NCBI RefSeq assembly: GCF_900100045.1 | Contig: NZ_FNEA01000008.1 | Span: forward strand, 124,001-188,000 | Direction: 5' to 3' | Length of the DNA stretch: 64,000 bases | Source: Paracoccus denitrificans | Lineage (GTDB): Bacteria; Pseudomonadota; Alphaproteobacteria; Rhodobacterales; Rhodobacteraceae | Shown here: one piece after another, positions 35,773-45,276 of the stretch | Layout: each line of letters begins with the position of its first letter | Position numbering within the stretch: position 1 is the stretch's first letter | Program-made: the position numbers and the translations under genes | The notes under the pieces: generated by a model | What the model was told of the DNA's origin: nothing | The model's database searches: none | What the model saw: the letters and a program-made list of their open reading frames with translations, nothing else

Positions 35773-36500
35773 ACGCCATAGCGGCGCAGCAGCCGGTGCA
35801 GCGCGATGGCGACCGCCCTGGCAAAGATCACCGTCATCACCGACAGAACCAGCAGTGCGGCAAAGACCAGGTCGGTCTTCATCCGGCCGTTGGCATGGAT
35901 CATCAGGGCGCCCAGGCCGCGGGCGCCGCCGACCCATTCGCCGATCACCGCGCCGATGGGCGCATAGACCGCCGCCAGCCGCAGCCCGGTGGCAAGGCTG
36001 GGCAGCGCCGCCGGAATGCGCAGGTGGCGCATGATGCGGATGCGGCTGGCGCCCATGACCTGCGCCAGGTCCAGCGCCGCCTGCGGCGTGCGCATCAACC
36101 CGTCCAGAAAGGCGCTGGCCACCGGAAAGAACACGATCAGCACGGTCATGGCGATCTTGGGTGCCATGCCGAAGCCCAGCCACAGCGTCAGGATTGGCGC
36201 CAGGGCAAAGACCGGGATGGTCTGGCTGAAGGTCAGGATCGGCCGCAGGACGCCGGTCAGCTTCTGCGAAAACCCCATCGCCACCGCAAGAGCCGCGCCA
36301 AGGGCCGAGCCCAGCGCAAAGCCCAGCACCACCTCGGTCAGGGTAAAGCCGGCATGGCGGGCGATCTCGGCCCGGTTCAGCCACAGCGCATCCAGCACCC
36401 TGAGCGGCGAGGGCAGCAGAAAGGGCGGCATGCCGGCCAGCCAGATGATCCCCTGCCACAGCAGCAGGACGGTGACGATCAGGGCGGCGACGGTTCTCAT
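35769..36500 (-). CDS. thiX: ThiX, pyrimidine-precursor ABC transporter permease
   Basis: Inner-membrane subunit of 243 residues with about six helices and the EAA-like loop VMGASRIRIMRHLRIPAALP. It belongs to the taurine/nitrate/thiamin-precursor permeases; with ThiY and ThiZ it is expected to import N-formyl-4-amino-5-aminomethyl-2-methylpyrimidine. Last gene of the thi operon; its start overlaps thiZ. Confidence 0.88.
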   Translation of the reverse strand: MRTVAALIVTVLLLWQGIIWLAGMPPFLLPSPLRVLDALWLNRAEIARHAGFTLTEVVLGFALGSALGAALAVAMGFSQKLTGVLRPILTFSQTIPVFALAPILTLWLGFGMAPKIAMTVLIVFFPVASAFLDGLMRTPQAALDLAQVMGASRIRIMRHLRIPAALPSLATGLRLAAVYAPIGAVIGEWVGGARGLGALMIHANGRMKTDLVFAALLVLSVMTVIFARAVAIALHRLLRRYGV

Positions 36501-37255
36501 GCCATCATCCCGCGCATCAGATCGGCTTGCAGGCTTAGCACCTCGGGTGCGTCATAGGGCCGGGCGGCGGCTTTCGGACGCGGGCTGGCGATGGGCCAGT
36601 CGGTCAGCCCCGTCTCGCGCAGCAGCAGGATGCGGTCGCCCAGCCGCGCGGCCTCGGCCGGGTCGTGGGTGACCAGCAGCACCGTGCGGGTGTCCAGCAG
36701 CCGTGCCGCCAGATCCTGCATCTGCGCCCTTGTGCGCGCATCGAGCGCCGAGAAGGGCTCGTCCAGCAGCACCAGCGGCCGGTCCTCGAACAGCGTGCGG
36801 GCCAGGGCGACGCGCTGGCGCTGGCCGCCCGAAAGATTGGCGGGCAGGTGATGGGCACGGTCGGTAAGGCCAACGGCCTCGATCAGCGCGACCGCGCGGG
36901 CGGTTGGGTCTGCTTCCTGCCCGGGCTGCCCATCGGCGTGTTGGGACGACGCAGAAGCTCGCAGCGTGCCGCGCAGGCGCGCGCCCAGCGTGACATTGCC
37001 GGTCACGTCCAGCCAGGGGATCAGCCCGGAATCCTGCGCCATCAACGCGACGGGACGGTTGCGCGTTACCTCGCCCTCGAAGCGCGCGCCGGTTTCCATC
37101 CCGGCGATCAGGCGCAGGATGGTCGATTTGCCGACGCCCGAGGGGCCAAGCAGGCAGGTCCAGCCGCCCGGGTGCAGCACCAGATCGACGGGCGCGAACA
37201 GTGGCGCATCGCCGACCCATGCACGGCCGCGAACCGAGGCCGCTGCGGCAGTCAT
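36497..37255 (-). CDS. thiZ: ThiZ, pyrimidine-precursor ABC transporter ATPase
   Basis: ATPase of 252 residues with Walker A LLGPSGVGKSTIL, Q-loop MAQDSGLIPW, signature LSGGQRQRVALARTL and Walker B LVLLDEPFSALD. The start at 37255 (MTAAAASVRG) overlaps the tenA stop as ATGA. The segment around residue 100 (ASASSQHADGQPGQEADPT) is a polar insert not usual in the family. Confidence 0.88.
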   Translation of the reverse strand: MTAAAASVRGRAWVGDAPLFAPVDLVLHPGGWTCLLGPSGVGKSTILRLIAGMETGARFEGEVTRNRPVALMAQDSGLIPWLDVTGNVTLGARLRGTLRASASSQHADGQPGQEADPTARAVALIEAVGLTDRAHHLPANLSGGQRQRVALARTLFEDRPLVLLDEPFSALDARTRAQMQDLAARLLDTRTVLLVTHDPAEAARLGDRILLLRETGLTDWPIASPRPKAAARPYDAPEVLSLQADLMRGMMA

Positions 37256-37926
37256 TCGCGGCCCAGTTCCCAGAAGGCGACTTCGAGCCGTGTGGCGGTG
37301 GCGAAGCGATCCGACAGCGCGGCCCAACGCGGGCTTTTCTCGGGCGCCTCGCCCAGCCGCTTGCGGATGGCGCTGTCCAGCAACGCGCCGGCCGAAACGC
37401 AGGCGGCTTGGTATTCCGCGCCGGCATAGGTGTCGATCCATTCGCGATAGGGCGTGTCGGGCGTCGCCTCGGTCGCCAGCCGCAGCCCGATTTCGCCGTA
37501 ACCGATCACGCAGGGCATCAGCGCCGCCAGGAGATCAAGGAAATCGCCCGAATAGCCGGCCTCCAGCACATAGCGGGTATAGGCGATATTGGTGACGGCC
37601 TCTTGCGCATCGGCCAGCACCTCGGGGCCCATGCCGGCGCGGGCGCAGGTCTGGACATGCAGGCTCATCTCGTGGTCGAGCAGCGTGTGGACCGTCGCGG
37701 AACAGGCCCGCATCTCGTCCAGGTCGCCGGCCTTGACCACGGCCAGCGCCCAGGCGCGCGAGAAGTTCTTCAGGAACAGGTAGTCCTGCACCAGATAGGT
37801 CAGAAAGCGGGATTGCGGCAGCGTGCCGTCGCGCAGCCCCTCGACGAAGGGGTGGCGGGTATAGGCGTCCCAGTCGGGCTGCGCCTCGGCCCGCCAGGCT
37901 GCAAAGGCATGGCCGTAGCGGTTCAT
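37252..37926 (-). CDS. tenA: TenA, aminopyrimidine aminohydrolase (thiaminase II family)
   Basis: Salvage enzyme that hydrolyses aminomethyl-pyrimidine to HMP. The 224 residues carry the catalytic Cys in ALMPCVIGYGEIG (about 133) with the nearby Tyr, and FEGLRDGTLP-like VEGLRDGTLPQSRF and QDYLFLKNFSRAW, all TenA landmarks; so it is of the Cys-containing class. Coupled by ATGA to thiY and thiZ, which import its substrate. Confidence 0.93.
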   Translation of the reverse strand: MNRYGHAFAAWRAEAQPDWDAYTRHPFVEGLRDGTLPQSRFLTYLVQDYLFLKNFSRAWALAVVKAGDLDEMRACSATVHTLLDHEMSLHVQTCARAGMGPEVLADAQEAVTNIAYTRYVLEAGYSGDFLDLLAALMPCVIGYGEIGLRLATEATPDTPYREWIDTYAGAEYQAACVSAGALLDSAIRKRLGEAPEKSPRWAALSDRFATATRLEVAFWELGRE

Positions 37927-38894
37927 TGCGCCGCCCCCATGTCCTGCGCTTCCATGTCCTGCGCCCCCACGTCCAGCGCCAGGTCCGAGACCGGCAGCAC
38001 GCCGTCGACCAGCCCGGCTTCGTGCAGGAAGGCTTCGAACCGCGCATAGCGGCCCTGGTCCAGCGCCGCCGGGCTTTGCGAAAAGCGGGGCAGCGTGTCC
38101 TTCCACGCCTCGGCGTTCAATTCGTCCTTCAGGTCGGGCGCGGTGGCCGAGAACAGTTCCCAGCTTTCCTCGGGATGGTTGACCATGTATTGCACGCCGC
38201 GTTCGACCGCATGCAGCAGGCGGCGGGTGCGATCCAGGTCCAGATCGGCCGGGTTGGCGATGAAGATCAGCTCGTCATAGGTCGGCACGCCCTGCTCCTC
38301 GACGAAGAAGCATTTGCCCTCGGCACCCTCCAGCCGCATCTGGGTCAGTTCGAAATTGCGATAGGCGCCGATGGTGGCATCGACTTGGCCGGCGATCAGC
38401 GCCGGCGAAAGCGACCAGTTCACGTTGACCATCTCGACATCCTGCATGGTCAGGCCGGCAGTCTTGAGGATCTGGCCGACCAGCGCCTCTTCGACGCCCG
38501 AGACGGAATAGCCGATCTTCTTGCCCTTGAGATCGGCGATCTCCTGCACCGGGCCGTCGGCCTTGACCATCAGGCAGTTCAGCGGCGTTGCGACCAGCGT
38601 GCCGACGCGCTTCAGCGGCAGGCCCTCATGCACCTGCAGATGCAGTTGCGGCTGGTAGCTGATCGCGTAATCGGCCCTGCCGGCGGCGACCAGCTTCGGC
38701 GGGTCCGAGGGATCGGCGGGGGCGACGACCTCGACCTCCAGCCCTTCCTCGGCGAAGAAGCCCTTTTCCTGGGCGACGATGATCGGTGCGTGGTCGGGGT
38801 TCACGAACCAGTCCAGGATCAGCGTGACCTTGTCCTGCGCATGGGCAGGCAGGGCGAGCATGGCGAAGGCGGCGGCAAGGGTGAGATGTTTCAT
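37923..38894 (-). CDS. thiY: ThiY, pyrimidine-precursor binding protein
   Basis: Periplasmic binding protein of 323 residues, NMT1/THI5-like. A signal peptide (ending AHAQ, about 19) is followed by VTLILDWFVNPDHAPIIVAQEKGFF, the family start, and IGYSVSGVEEALV. The last 16 residues (DVGAQDMEAQDMGAAQ) come from a small tandem DNA repeat at about 37932-37975 and are absent from the usual fold. Start ATG 38894 overlaps the thiF stop. Confidence 0.9.
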   Translation of the reverse strand: MKHLTLAAAFAMLALPAHAQDKVTLILDWFVNPDHAPIIVAQEKGFFAEEGLEVEVVAPADPSDPPKLVAAGRADYAISYQPQLHLQVHEGLPLKRVGTLVATPLNCLMVKADGPVQEIADLKGKKIGYSVSGVEEALVGQILKTAGLTMQDVEMVNVNWSLSPALIAGQVDATIGAYRNFELTQMRLEGAEGKCFFVEEQGVPTYDELIFIANPADLDLDRTRRLLHAVERGVQYMVNHPEESWELFSATAPDLKDELNAEAWKDTLPRFSQSPAALDQGRYARFEAFLHEAGLVDGVLPVSDLALDVGAQDMEAQDMGAAQ

Positions 38895-39853
38895 CGGTCG
38901 TCGTCTCCAAGGGCAAGAAGGGTGATCTCGCCGCTCCAGCGGCGGGACAGGGCGTCGGCGGCGCGCCATGAGCGCAGGCCGGAACGACAGGCCAGCACCA
39001 CGCGCTGGCCGGGATCGGGCAGGGGGCCGGCGGCACCGTAGCCGGGGATGCGCAGCGCGTCCGGCGTGGCCTTGCGCGGCGCCTCGTCCTCGGGGCGCAG
39101 GTCGATGACCAGGTCGGCCGCGCGGATGTCCTCGCGGGCGATGAAGCGCGGGCCGTCGGCCTCGGGTGCGGCATCGAAACGGAACTGCGTGAAGCGGCCG
39201 TTGTCGAAGCGGATGAATTCGCCCAGGGGAGAGGGGGTCGTGCCCAGAAGCAGTCGCAGCGCCATTTGCGCCTGGATGCAGCCGAGCATCCCGACCACCG
39301 GGCCCAGCACCCCGGCCGTGGCGCAGGTCTGGCCGCTGTCGGGCGGGTCGGGGAACAGCGCCCGCAGACTGGGGGCGCCCCCACAGAAGCCGCCGACATA
39401 GCCCGCAAGCCCCAGGGCCGAGGCCGAGATCAGCGGCTTGCCCGCCGCGAGGCAGGCATCCGACAGCGTATAGCTGGCGGCATAGCTGTCGGCGCAATCC
39501 AGCACCACATTTGCCGCCGCGACCAGAACAGGCGCGTTCAGGGGTGTCAGACGGTCCGCCAGCGCCTCGATTTCCACCGCAGGATTCAGCCGGGCCACGG
39601 CCTGCGCTGCGGCGCGGACCTTGGGCTGGCCGATATCCTTCATGCGGTAAAGCGGCTGGCGGTGCAGGTTCGATTCCTCGACCGTGTCGGGGTCCACCAG
39701 GGTGATGCGCCCGATGCCGGCTCCGGCCAGGTATTGCAGCACCGGCACGCCCAGCCCGCCCGCGCCGACGACCAGCGCATGGGCGGCGGCGATGCGTTCC
39801 TGCCCCTCGGCGCCGACCTCGGGCAGGACCATCTGGCGGGCGTAGCGGTTCAT
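38891..39853 (-). CDS. thiF: ThiF adenylyltransferase fused to a rhodanese domain
   Basis: E1-like enzyme that adenylates the C-terminal Gly of ThiS. The 320 residues hold the nucleotide-binding GAGGLGVPVLQYLAGAG (residue 33 region), the Arg-rich ESNLHRQPLYR, DCADSYAASY and CATAGVLGPVVGMLG. From about residue 230 a rhodanese-like domain follows (ADLVIDLRPEDEAP), with an active-site Cys in LACRSGLRSW, which could carry the persulfide for ThiS thiocarboxylation. The enzyme could therefore do both steps, like MOCS3. Coupled to thiE and thiY. Confidence 0.9.
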   Translation of the reverse strand: MNRYARQMVLPEVGAEGQERIAAAHALVVGAGGLGVPVLQYLAGAGIGRITLVDPDTVEESNLHRQPLYRMKDIGQPKVRAAAQAVARLNPAVEIEALADRLTPLNAPVLVAAANVVLDCADSYAASYTLSDACLAAGKPLISASALGLAGYVGGFCGGAPSLRALFPDPPDSGQTCATAGVLGPVVGMLGCIQAQMALRLLLGTTPSPLGEFIRFDNGRFTQFRFDAAPEADGPRFIAREDIRAADLVIDLRPEDEAPRKATPDALRIPGYGAAGPLPDPGQRVVLACRSGLRSWRAADALSRRWSGEITLLALGDDDR

Positions 39854-40446
39854 GCCGCCACCCGCAGCCATTCGCGGATGCGGCCCTCGGGGTCGGGGTT
39901 GAGCGTGATGTCGGTCACGGCCGAGGCGACGTCGGCGCCGGCGGTGAATGCCTCCAGCGCGCGCTCGGGGGTCACGCCGCCGATGGCAACCAGGGGCGTC
40001 GCGCCGACCAGCCGGCGCCATTCGCGCACCCGGTCCAGCCCTTGTTGTTCCCATTTCATCTTCTTCAGGATCGTCGGCCAGACCGGCCCCAGCGCGACGT
40101 AATCGGGCCGCAGCGCCAACGCCCGGTCCAGTTCGGCATGGTCATGGGTCGAGATGCCCAGCCGCAACCCCGCCTTGCGGATCGCAGGAATGTCGGCCTC
40201 GTCCAGATCCTCCTGTCCCAGATGGATGAAATCGCAGCCAAGGTCGATGGCGGCCTGCCAGTGATCGTTGACGACCAGCATGGCGCCATGTTCGCGGCAA
40301 AGCTCCTGGCACAGAGCCAGTTCACCCAAGAGCCGGGCGGGGGGCTGGTCCTTGATGCGGATCTGCACCAGCTTCACGCCCAGCGGCAGGGCGCGGCGCA
40401 GCCAGTCGCTGCTGTCGAAGATCGGATAGAAACGCGGCAATCTCAT
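39850..40446 (-). CDS. thiE: Thiamin phosphate synthase ThiE
   Basis: Joins HMP-PP with thiazole phosphate. The 198 residues have the TIM-barrel motifs [44 protein letters not shown] and [11 protein letters not shown], which are typical; [10 protein letters not shown] is the substrate loop. Slightly short (E. coli 211). The start overlaps the thiG stop, and the stop overlaps thiF. Confidence 0.92.
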
Positions 40447-41207
40447 CCCAGCACCGCCATTCCGAACAGGGGGGTCGAGGGCGCGGCCATGTCGCGGGCC
40501 TCGATCGGGTTCGCGCCATGCGCCAGCTGTCCCGCCTCGATCGCCAGCGCCATGGCGCGGGCCATGGCCACCGGATCGCCGGCCTTGGCGACGGCTGTGT
40601 TCAGCAGAACGGCGTCATAGCCCAGTTCCATCGCCTGCGCCGCATGGCTGGGCAGGCCGATGCCGGCATCCACCACCAGCGGCACGTCGGGAAAATGCGC
40701 CCGCAGGCTGCGCAGCCCGTAGGGATTGTTCAGCCCGCGGCCCGAGCCGATGGGCGCCCCCCAGGGCATCAGCACCTGGCAGCCCGCATCCAGCAGCCGG
40801 CCGCAAACCGACAGATCCTCGGTGCAATAGGGAAAGACCTGGAAGCCGTCGTCGGACAGCACCCGCGCCGCCTCGACCAGCGCGATCACGTCGGGGCAAA
40901 GCGTGTCGTCGTCGCGGATCACCTCCAGCTTGAGCCAGGGCGTCTCGAACAGCTCGCGCGCCATCTGCGCGGTCGTCACCGCCTCGCGCACCGAATGGCA
41001 GCCGGCGGTATTGGGCAGGACGGGGATGCCCAGATCCTTGATCAGGCGATGAAAATCCTGGCCCGCGCCGCCTTCGCGCCGCAGGCTGACAGTGGCGATG
41101 CCGGCGCGCGAGGCGCGGAACGCCTCGGCCATGATCGCGGGCGAGGGATATTGCGCCGTGCCCAGCATCAGCGGGCTTTCGACCCGGGTTCCGTAAAAAA
41201 CCGGCAT
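40443..41207 (-). CDS. thiG: Thiazole synthase ThiG
   Basis: Builds the thiazole ring from deoxyxylulose phosphate, the ThiO product and ThiS thiocarboxylate. The 254 residues include [19 protein letters not shown], the Schiff-base Lys in [11 protein letters not shown] (about 96), and the phosphate-binding loop [21 protein letters not shown]. Begins one base after the thiS stop. Confidence 0.95.
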
Positions 41208-41208
41208 C

Positions 41209-41406
41209 TCAGCCCCCCTGCATCGGCGCCACGACTTCCAGCGCGTCGCCGTCTTTCAGCGTGGTTTCGGGTCGCGCGGCGGCGGGCAGGAAGGCGCCGT
41301 TCAGCGCCGTCGCCACCTTGGCCGCGCCCAGTCCGATCTCGGCCAGCGCGTCCTGCACGGTCGGGCCGGTCAGGTCGCGCGCCGCTCCGTTAAGGGTGAT
41401 CTTCAT
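41209..41406 (-). CDS. thiS: Sulfur carrier protein ThiS
   Basis: Ubiquitin-like protein of 65 residues, from [10 protein letters not shown] to a C-terminal VVAPMQGG, the di-Gly that ThiF adenylates and that then carries sulfur. It lies in the minus strand between thiO (overlap of 17 bases) and thiG. The start ATG is at 41406. Confidence 0.95.
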
Positions 41407-42367
41407 CCATGAACTCCGGTTTCCGGCCCTCGACAAGGTAATCGGCGGCCATGCGGGCCACGGCGGGGGCCAGAAGATAGCCGTGGCGGTAAAGGCCGTT
41501 TGCGTAAAGCGTGCCGCCGCGCCGACGCAGGCGGGGCAGGTTGTCGGGGAATGCGGGGCGCGCATCCGAGCCAAGCTCCAGGATCTCGGCCTCGGCAAAG
41601 CCGGGATGCAGGGCATAGGCGGCAGAAAGCATCTCGACCGCCGAGCGGGCGGTGACGCGATACTTGCCGCCGGTCTCCAGCATGGTGGCGCCGATCATGT
41701 AGACGCCCTCGCCGCGCGGCACGACATAAAGCGGGATGCGCGGATGCAGCAGGCGGACGGTGCGGGTCAGGGTCACCTCGGGGCAGCGGATCACCAGCAT
41801 CTCGCCGCGCACGCCGCGCAGGTCGTGGAGTTCGTCGCGGGCGGCAAGGCCGCGTGCATCGACGACCATCCCGGTGGGATTGCCCTCGGTCTCGATGCGG
41901 ATGCCACGCTCCTCCAGCCGGTCGCGCAGCGCCAGCAGTGCGGCGCGCGGGTTCAGATGCGCCTCGGTGGCGAAATGCAGCCCGCGCGGGAAACGGCCGG
42001 CCAGCTCGGGCTCCAGCGCCGCGATTTCCTCGGCAGTGACGGGCTGATGCGCCTCGGTCAGCCGGGCGAAGCGGTCGAGTTCCGTCCGGTCGCGCGAGGG
42101 GGCCAGGACCAGCGTGCCGCGACGGTCGACTTCGGCGCCGTTCGCCTGCCACCAGTCTGCGGCATCGACGCCCAGGCGCAGGACCACCGGCTCGGCGCTT
42201 TCCGCCTCGCAATAAGGCGCCAGCATGCCCCCGGCGCGCCAGCTGCAGGCCTGTGAGCCGGGCTTGCCGGCGGGGTCGATGATGCGCGGCGCGATTCCGC
42301 GTGCGGCCAGTTCGGTGGCGATGCAAAGCCCCATCACCCCAGAGCCCAGGATGGTGATCTGGTTCAT
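41390..42367 (-). CDS. thiO: Glycine oxidase ThiO
   Basis: FAD enzyme making dehydroglycine (iminoacetate) for the thiazole step. The 325 residues start with ITILGSGVMGLCIATELAARG (FAD motif). Further on, ACSWRAGGMLAPYCEAE matches glycine oxidases, and GLYRHGYLLAPAVARM is the C-terminal FAD contact. Starts by ATGA overlap with thiD; its use of ThiO rather than ThiH means an aerobic route. Confidence 0.93.
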   Translation of the reverse strand: MNQITILGSGVMGLCIATELAARGIAPRIIDPAGKPGSQACSWRAGGMLAPYCEAESAEPVVLRLGVDAADWWQANGAEVDRRGTLVLAPSRDRTELDRFARLTEAHQPVTAEEIAALEPELAGRFPRGLHFATEAHLNPRAALLALRDRLEERGIRIETEGNPTGMVVDARGLAARDELHDLRGVRGEMLVIRCPEVTLTRTVRLLHPRIPLYVVPRGEGVYMIGATMLETGGKYRVTARSAVEMLSAAYALHPGFAEAEILELGSDARPAFPDNLPRLRRRGGTLYANGLYRHGYLLAPAVARMAADYLVEGRKPEFMDEDHP

Positions 42368-43191
42368 GCCTGCCTCCAGAGCTGGTGAAAATGATGCACC
42401 GGGCCATGACCCAGCCCGACCGCCAGCTCATCGGCGCGGGCGATGGCGCCTTGCAGCCAGCCATGGGCGCGGGTCGCGGCCTGCGCCACCGTCAGCCCCT
42501 GCGCCAGCCCCGCCGCGATGGCCGAGGACAGCGAACAGCCGGTGCCATGGGTGTTGTGGGTCTGCTGGCGCGGTGCGGTCAGGATCAGGGGTTCGGACCC
42601 GACCAGCAGGTCGGTGCAGGTGTCCTCGGTCGCATGGCCGCCCTTCATCAGCACATGGGCGGCGCCCAGCGCGCGCAGCGCCTCGCCCTGCCGGCGCATC
42701 TCTTCGGGCGTCGCGGCGGGCTCGCGGTCCAGAAGGCGCGCCGCCTCGGGCAGGTTCGGGGTCAGCACGGTCGCCAGCGGGATCAACTGCTCGCGCAACG
42801 CCGAGACGGCCTCGTCCGGCAAAAGCGCGTCGCCGGATTTCGCCACCATCACCGGGTCCAGCACCACCGGCACCGGATTGTCCGCCAGAAGCGCGGCCAG
42901 CCGGTCGGCGACGACGGTGATCGCATCCACGCCGCCGACCATGCCGATCTTGATCGCGCGCACCTCCAGATCGCCGAAGACCGCGTCGATCTGGGCCGCG
43001 ACCATGGCCGGGCTGACGGGCTCGACCGCGGCGACGGTGCGGGTGTTCTGCGCGGTGATCGCGGTGATCACCGAGGCGCCATAGACGCCCAGCGCCGAGA
43101 AGGTCTTCAGGTCCGCCTGGATTCCGGCGCCGCCGCCGCTGTCCGAGCCGGCGATGGTCAGTGCGATGGGATGGGGCTGCAATCCCGACAT
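42364..43191 (-). CDS. thiD: HMP/HMP-phosphate kinase ThiD
   Basis: Phosphorylates hydroxymethylpyrimidine twice. The 275 residues begin [24 protein letters not shown] and contain [17 protein letters not shown] and the anion-hole [23 protein letters not shown] 43191 is preceded by AAGGCGGG. First gene behind the TPP riboswitch; thiC is not in the operon. Confidence 0.95.
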   Translation of the reverse strand: MSGLQPHPIALTIAGSDSGGGAGIQADLKTFSALGVYGASVITAITAQNTRTVAAVEPVSPAMVAAQIDAVFGDLEVRAIKIGMVGGVDAITVVADRLAALLADNPVPVVLDPVMVAKSGDALLPDEAVSALREQLIPLATVLTPNLPEAARLLDREPAATPEEMRRQGEALRALGAAHVLMKGGHATEDTCTDLLVGSEPLILTAPRQQTHNTHGTGCSLSSAIAAGLAQGLTVAQAATRAHGWLQGAIARADELAVGLGHGPVHHFHQLWRQA

Positions 43192-43265
43192 GGCCCGCCT
43201 TTCGTTTCGGCCGGGCATGGGGACGCGGGGCGGATGGGTGGCGGCCAAGGTATCAGGGCCGCTTC

Positions 43266-43356
43266 ACTCTACCCTTCCCTACGCCGGCATGACCCGGATC
43301 AGGTTCGATGGGTCGGTGCCCGGCACCTCTCAGCCTCGTGCGAGGCTCCCCAAGTG
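43266..43356 (-). promoter_or_regulatory. TPP riboswitch (THI element)
   Basis: On the minus strand the RNA shows the conserved cores GGCTGAGAGGTGCC, ACCCATCGAACCTGATCCGG and CATGCCGGCGTAGGGAAGGG. The helices around them are those of the classic THI box. It lies 75 bases upstream of thiD, so TPP should shut the ten-gene operon down, probably at translation initiation or by early termination. Confidence 0.95.
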
Positions 43357-43486
43357 TATGAGTCTTCCGCGTGACACTAGGCCCTGGCGCCCCGCTTTGC
43401 AAGGGAGACGGCGGGCGGCGATTTTTCGGGCTTTACAGCACCGGCCATTCGGGCCGATCTGTGCCCGACGGAAACGGAAGGATGCG

Positions 43487-44089
43487 ATGAAAAGCGTGAT
43501 CTTCGACCTGGGTGGGGTGCTGATCGACTGGGATCCGGCGCTGGCCTTTGCGGATGTGTTCACCAGCCGGGCCGAGGCTGAAGCCTGGATGAAGCGCATC
43601 GGTTTTGCCGACTGGAACCGGATACAGGACGGTGGGCGCAGCTTTGCCGAGGGGGTGGCCGCCGCCCGCGCCGTCCATGGCGACGAGGCGCGGCATCTGG
43701 CCGGCTATCCGCTGGCCTTTCCGGTCGCCATCGAAAAGACCGTGCCCGGCACCTGGGCGATTGCCGAGGCGCTTCTGGCGCGCGGCGTGCCGCTTTATGC
43801 GCTGACCAACTGGTCGGCCGAAACCTGGCCGCATGCGCTGGAACTGCATCCCCGGCTGGGCGGGCTTTTTACCGATATCCTGGTCTCGGGCCAGGTCGGC
43901 GTGCTGAAGCCCGAGCCGGCGATCTATCGGCTGCTGATGGATCGCAACGGGCTGGTGGCCGAGGATTGCATCTTCATCGACGACAGCGCGGCCAATGCCG
44001 AGGGCGCCCGCGCGCTGGGCATCGACGCGATCCACTTTACGGGCGCCGAGGCGCTGGGCGAGGAGCTGGCGCGGCGCGGGCTGTTCTGA
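43487..44089 (+). CDS. HAD-superfamily hydrolase
   Basis: Phosphatase-like protein of 200 residues. The four HAD motifs are [11 protein letters not shown] (nucleophile Asp), LTNWSAETW (motif II), Lys in [11 protein letters not shown] (motif III) and [13 protein letters not shown] (motif IV). Resembles YihX/epoxide-hydrolase-type HAD phosphatases acting on sugar phosphates. The ATG at 43487 follows GGAAGG; upstream in-frame codons would run into the THI box. Divergent from the thi operon; regulation separate. Confidence 0.9.
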   Translation: MKSVIFDLGGVLIDWDPALAFADVFTSRAEAEAWMKRIGFADWNRIQDGGRSFAEGVAAARAVHGDEARHLAGYPLAFPVAIEKTVPGTWAIAEALLARGVPLYALTNWSAETWPHALELHPRLGGLFTDILVSGQVGVLKPEPAIYRLLMDRNGLVAEDCIFIDDSAANAEGARALGIDAIHFTGAEALGEELARRGLF

Positions 44090-44184
44090 GCGTCGCGCCC
44101 TGCTCAGGTGGCTGTCGCGCCGGGGTCATTGAACCTGCGGCGCTTTCTTGCCAGCATGGGCGCAGTTGGCAGTGAGTTGACCCT

Positions 44185-44751
44185 TTGCGATACCGTTCCC
44201 TCTATTTCATCCCCGTTGCCCTGCTGCTTCTGGCAGGAGCGGCGGTCGGCTATACCAAGGTGATGGCAAGGATCGGCTCGGGCCAGCCCCCGGCCTATGC
44301 CCTGCCGGAACAGCAGGCGGATCGCATCGTCGTCTCGAAGGGCGACAAGACCATGTATCTGCTGCGTGGCGATAGAATCCTGAAAACCTATCGCATCGCC
44401 ATGGGATCAAACTGGAACCAGGGCCACAAGCAGCGGGAAGGGGACGAGCGGACGCCCGAGGGCACCTATCGGATCGATTGGCGCAATCCCCGCTCCATCG
44501 CCCATCTCAGCCTGCACGTTTCCTATCCCAATGCCGAGGACAGCGAACGGGCGCGGCAGGCGGGATACAGTCCGGGCGGGAATATCATGATCCATGGCCT
44601 GCCCAACGGATGGGGGGCGATGGGCCGGTTGCATCGGCTGCTGGACTGGACCGATGGCTGCATTGCCGTGACCAACGACGAGATGCGGGAAATCTGGTCC
44701 CTGACGCCGAATGGCACCTCGATAACGATCAAGGCCGAATGGGCGCCGTGA
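44185..44751 (+). CDS. L,D-transpeptidase family (YkuD) protein
   Basis: Envelope protein of 188 residues: an N-terminal membrane segment (FIPVALLLLAGAAVGYT) then a YkuD domain (RIVVSKGDKTMYLLRGDR; IMIHGLPNGWG; DWTDGCIAVTNDEM). His and the catalytic Cys in TDGC are present. These proteins cross-link peptidoglycan or attach proteins to it. The start is probably TTG at 44185, without a good ribosome site; no in-frame ATG gives the signal segment. Confidence 0.8.
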   Translation: MRYRSLYFIPVALLLLAGAAVGYTKVMARIGSGQPPAYALPEQQADRIVVSKGDKTMYLLRGDRILKTYRIAMGSNWNQGHKQREGDERTPEGTYRIDWRNPRSIAHLSLHVSYPNAEDSERARQAGYSPGGNIMIHGLPNGWGAMGRLHRLLDWTDGCIAVTNDEMREIWSLTPNGTSITIKAEWAP

Positions 44752-44815
44752 ATCCCGCGCGCCGGGGCTGCGTCGGGTCGCCGTGTTCGGGCGATGCCGG
44801 TGCCGCAGGAACCGC

Positions 44816-45250
44816 CTATCCCACCAGCTTCGCCACATGGCGCAGCGCCAGCAGATAGCCGTGGATGCCGAAGCCGGCGATCACGCCCTCGGCGCGCAGG
44901 CTGACATAGGAATGGTGCCGGAAGCTTTCGCGCTTGTGGACGTTCGAGATATGCACCTCGATCACCGGTCCGTCGAAGGTGTTCAGCGCGTCCAGGATCG
45001 CGACCGAGGTATGGGTAAAGGCGGCCGGGTTGATGACGATGGCCTGGGCCTTCAGCCGCGCCTCGTGGATCAGGTCGATGATCGCGCCCTCGTGGTTCGA
45101 CTGGTGGAAGGCGATCTCCAGCCCCAGTTCGGCCCCCAGCGCCTTGCAGTCGCGTTCCACGTCGGCCAGCGTGGTGCTGCCATAGATCTCGGGCTGGCGC
45201 TGGCCCAGGAGGTTCAGGTTCGGGCCGTTCAGGACATAGACGGTGGGCAT
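44816..45250 (-). CDS. aroQ: Type II 3-dehydroquinate dehydratase AroQ
   Basis: Third step of the shikimate pathway. The 144 residues show the start [21 protein letters not shown] (with catalytic Tyr and Arg), [25 protein letters not shown] and [14 protein letters not shown]. Convergent with the L,D-transpeptidase gene, downstream of the response regulator on the same strand. Confidence 0.96.
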   Translation of the reverse strand: MPTVYVLNGPNLNLLGQRQPEIYGSTTLADVERDCKALGAELGLEIAFHQSNHEGAIIDLIHEARLKAQAIVINPAAFTHTSVAILDALNTFDGPVIEVHISNVHKRESFRHHSYVSLRAEGVIAGFGIHGYLLALRHVAKLVG

Positions 45251-45276
45251 GGCGTTCTCCGCGAAGATGGGGCAAT

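Noticed and set aside
43154..43486. N-terminal extension of the HAD hydrolase
   Set aside because: The extra codons pass through the TPP riboswitch of the opposite strand; the start at 43487 has a good ribosome site.
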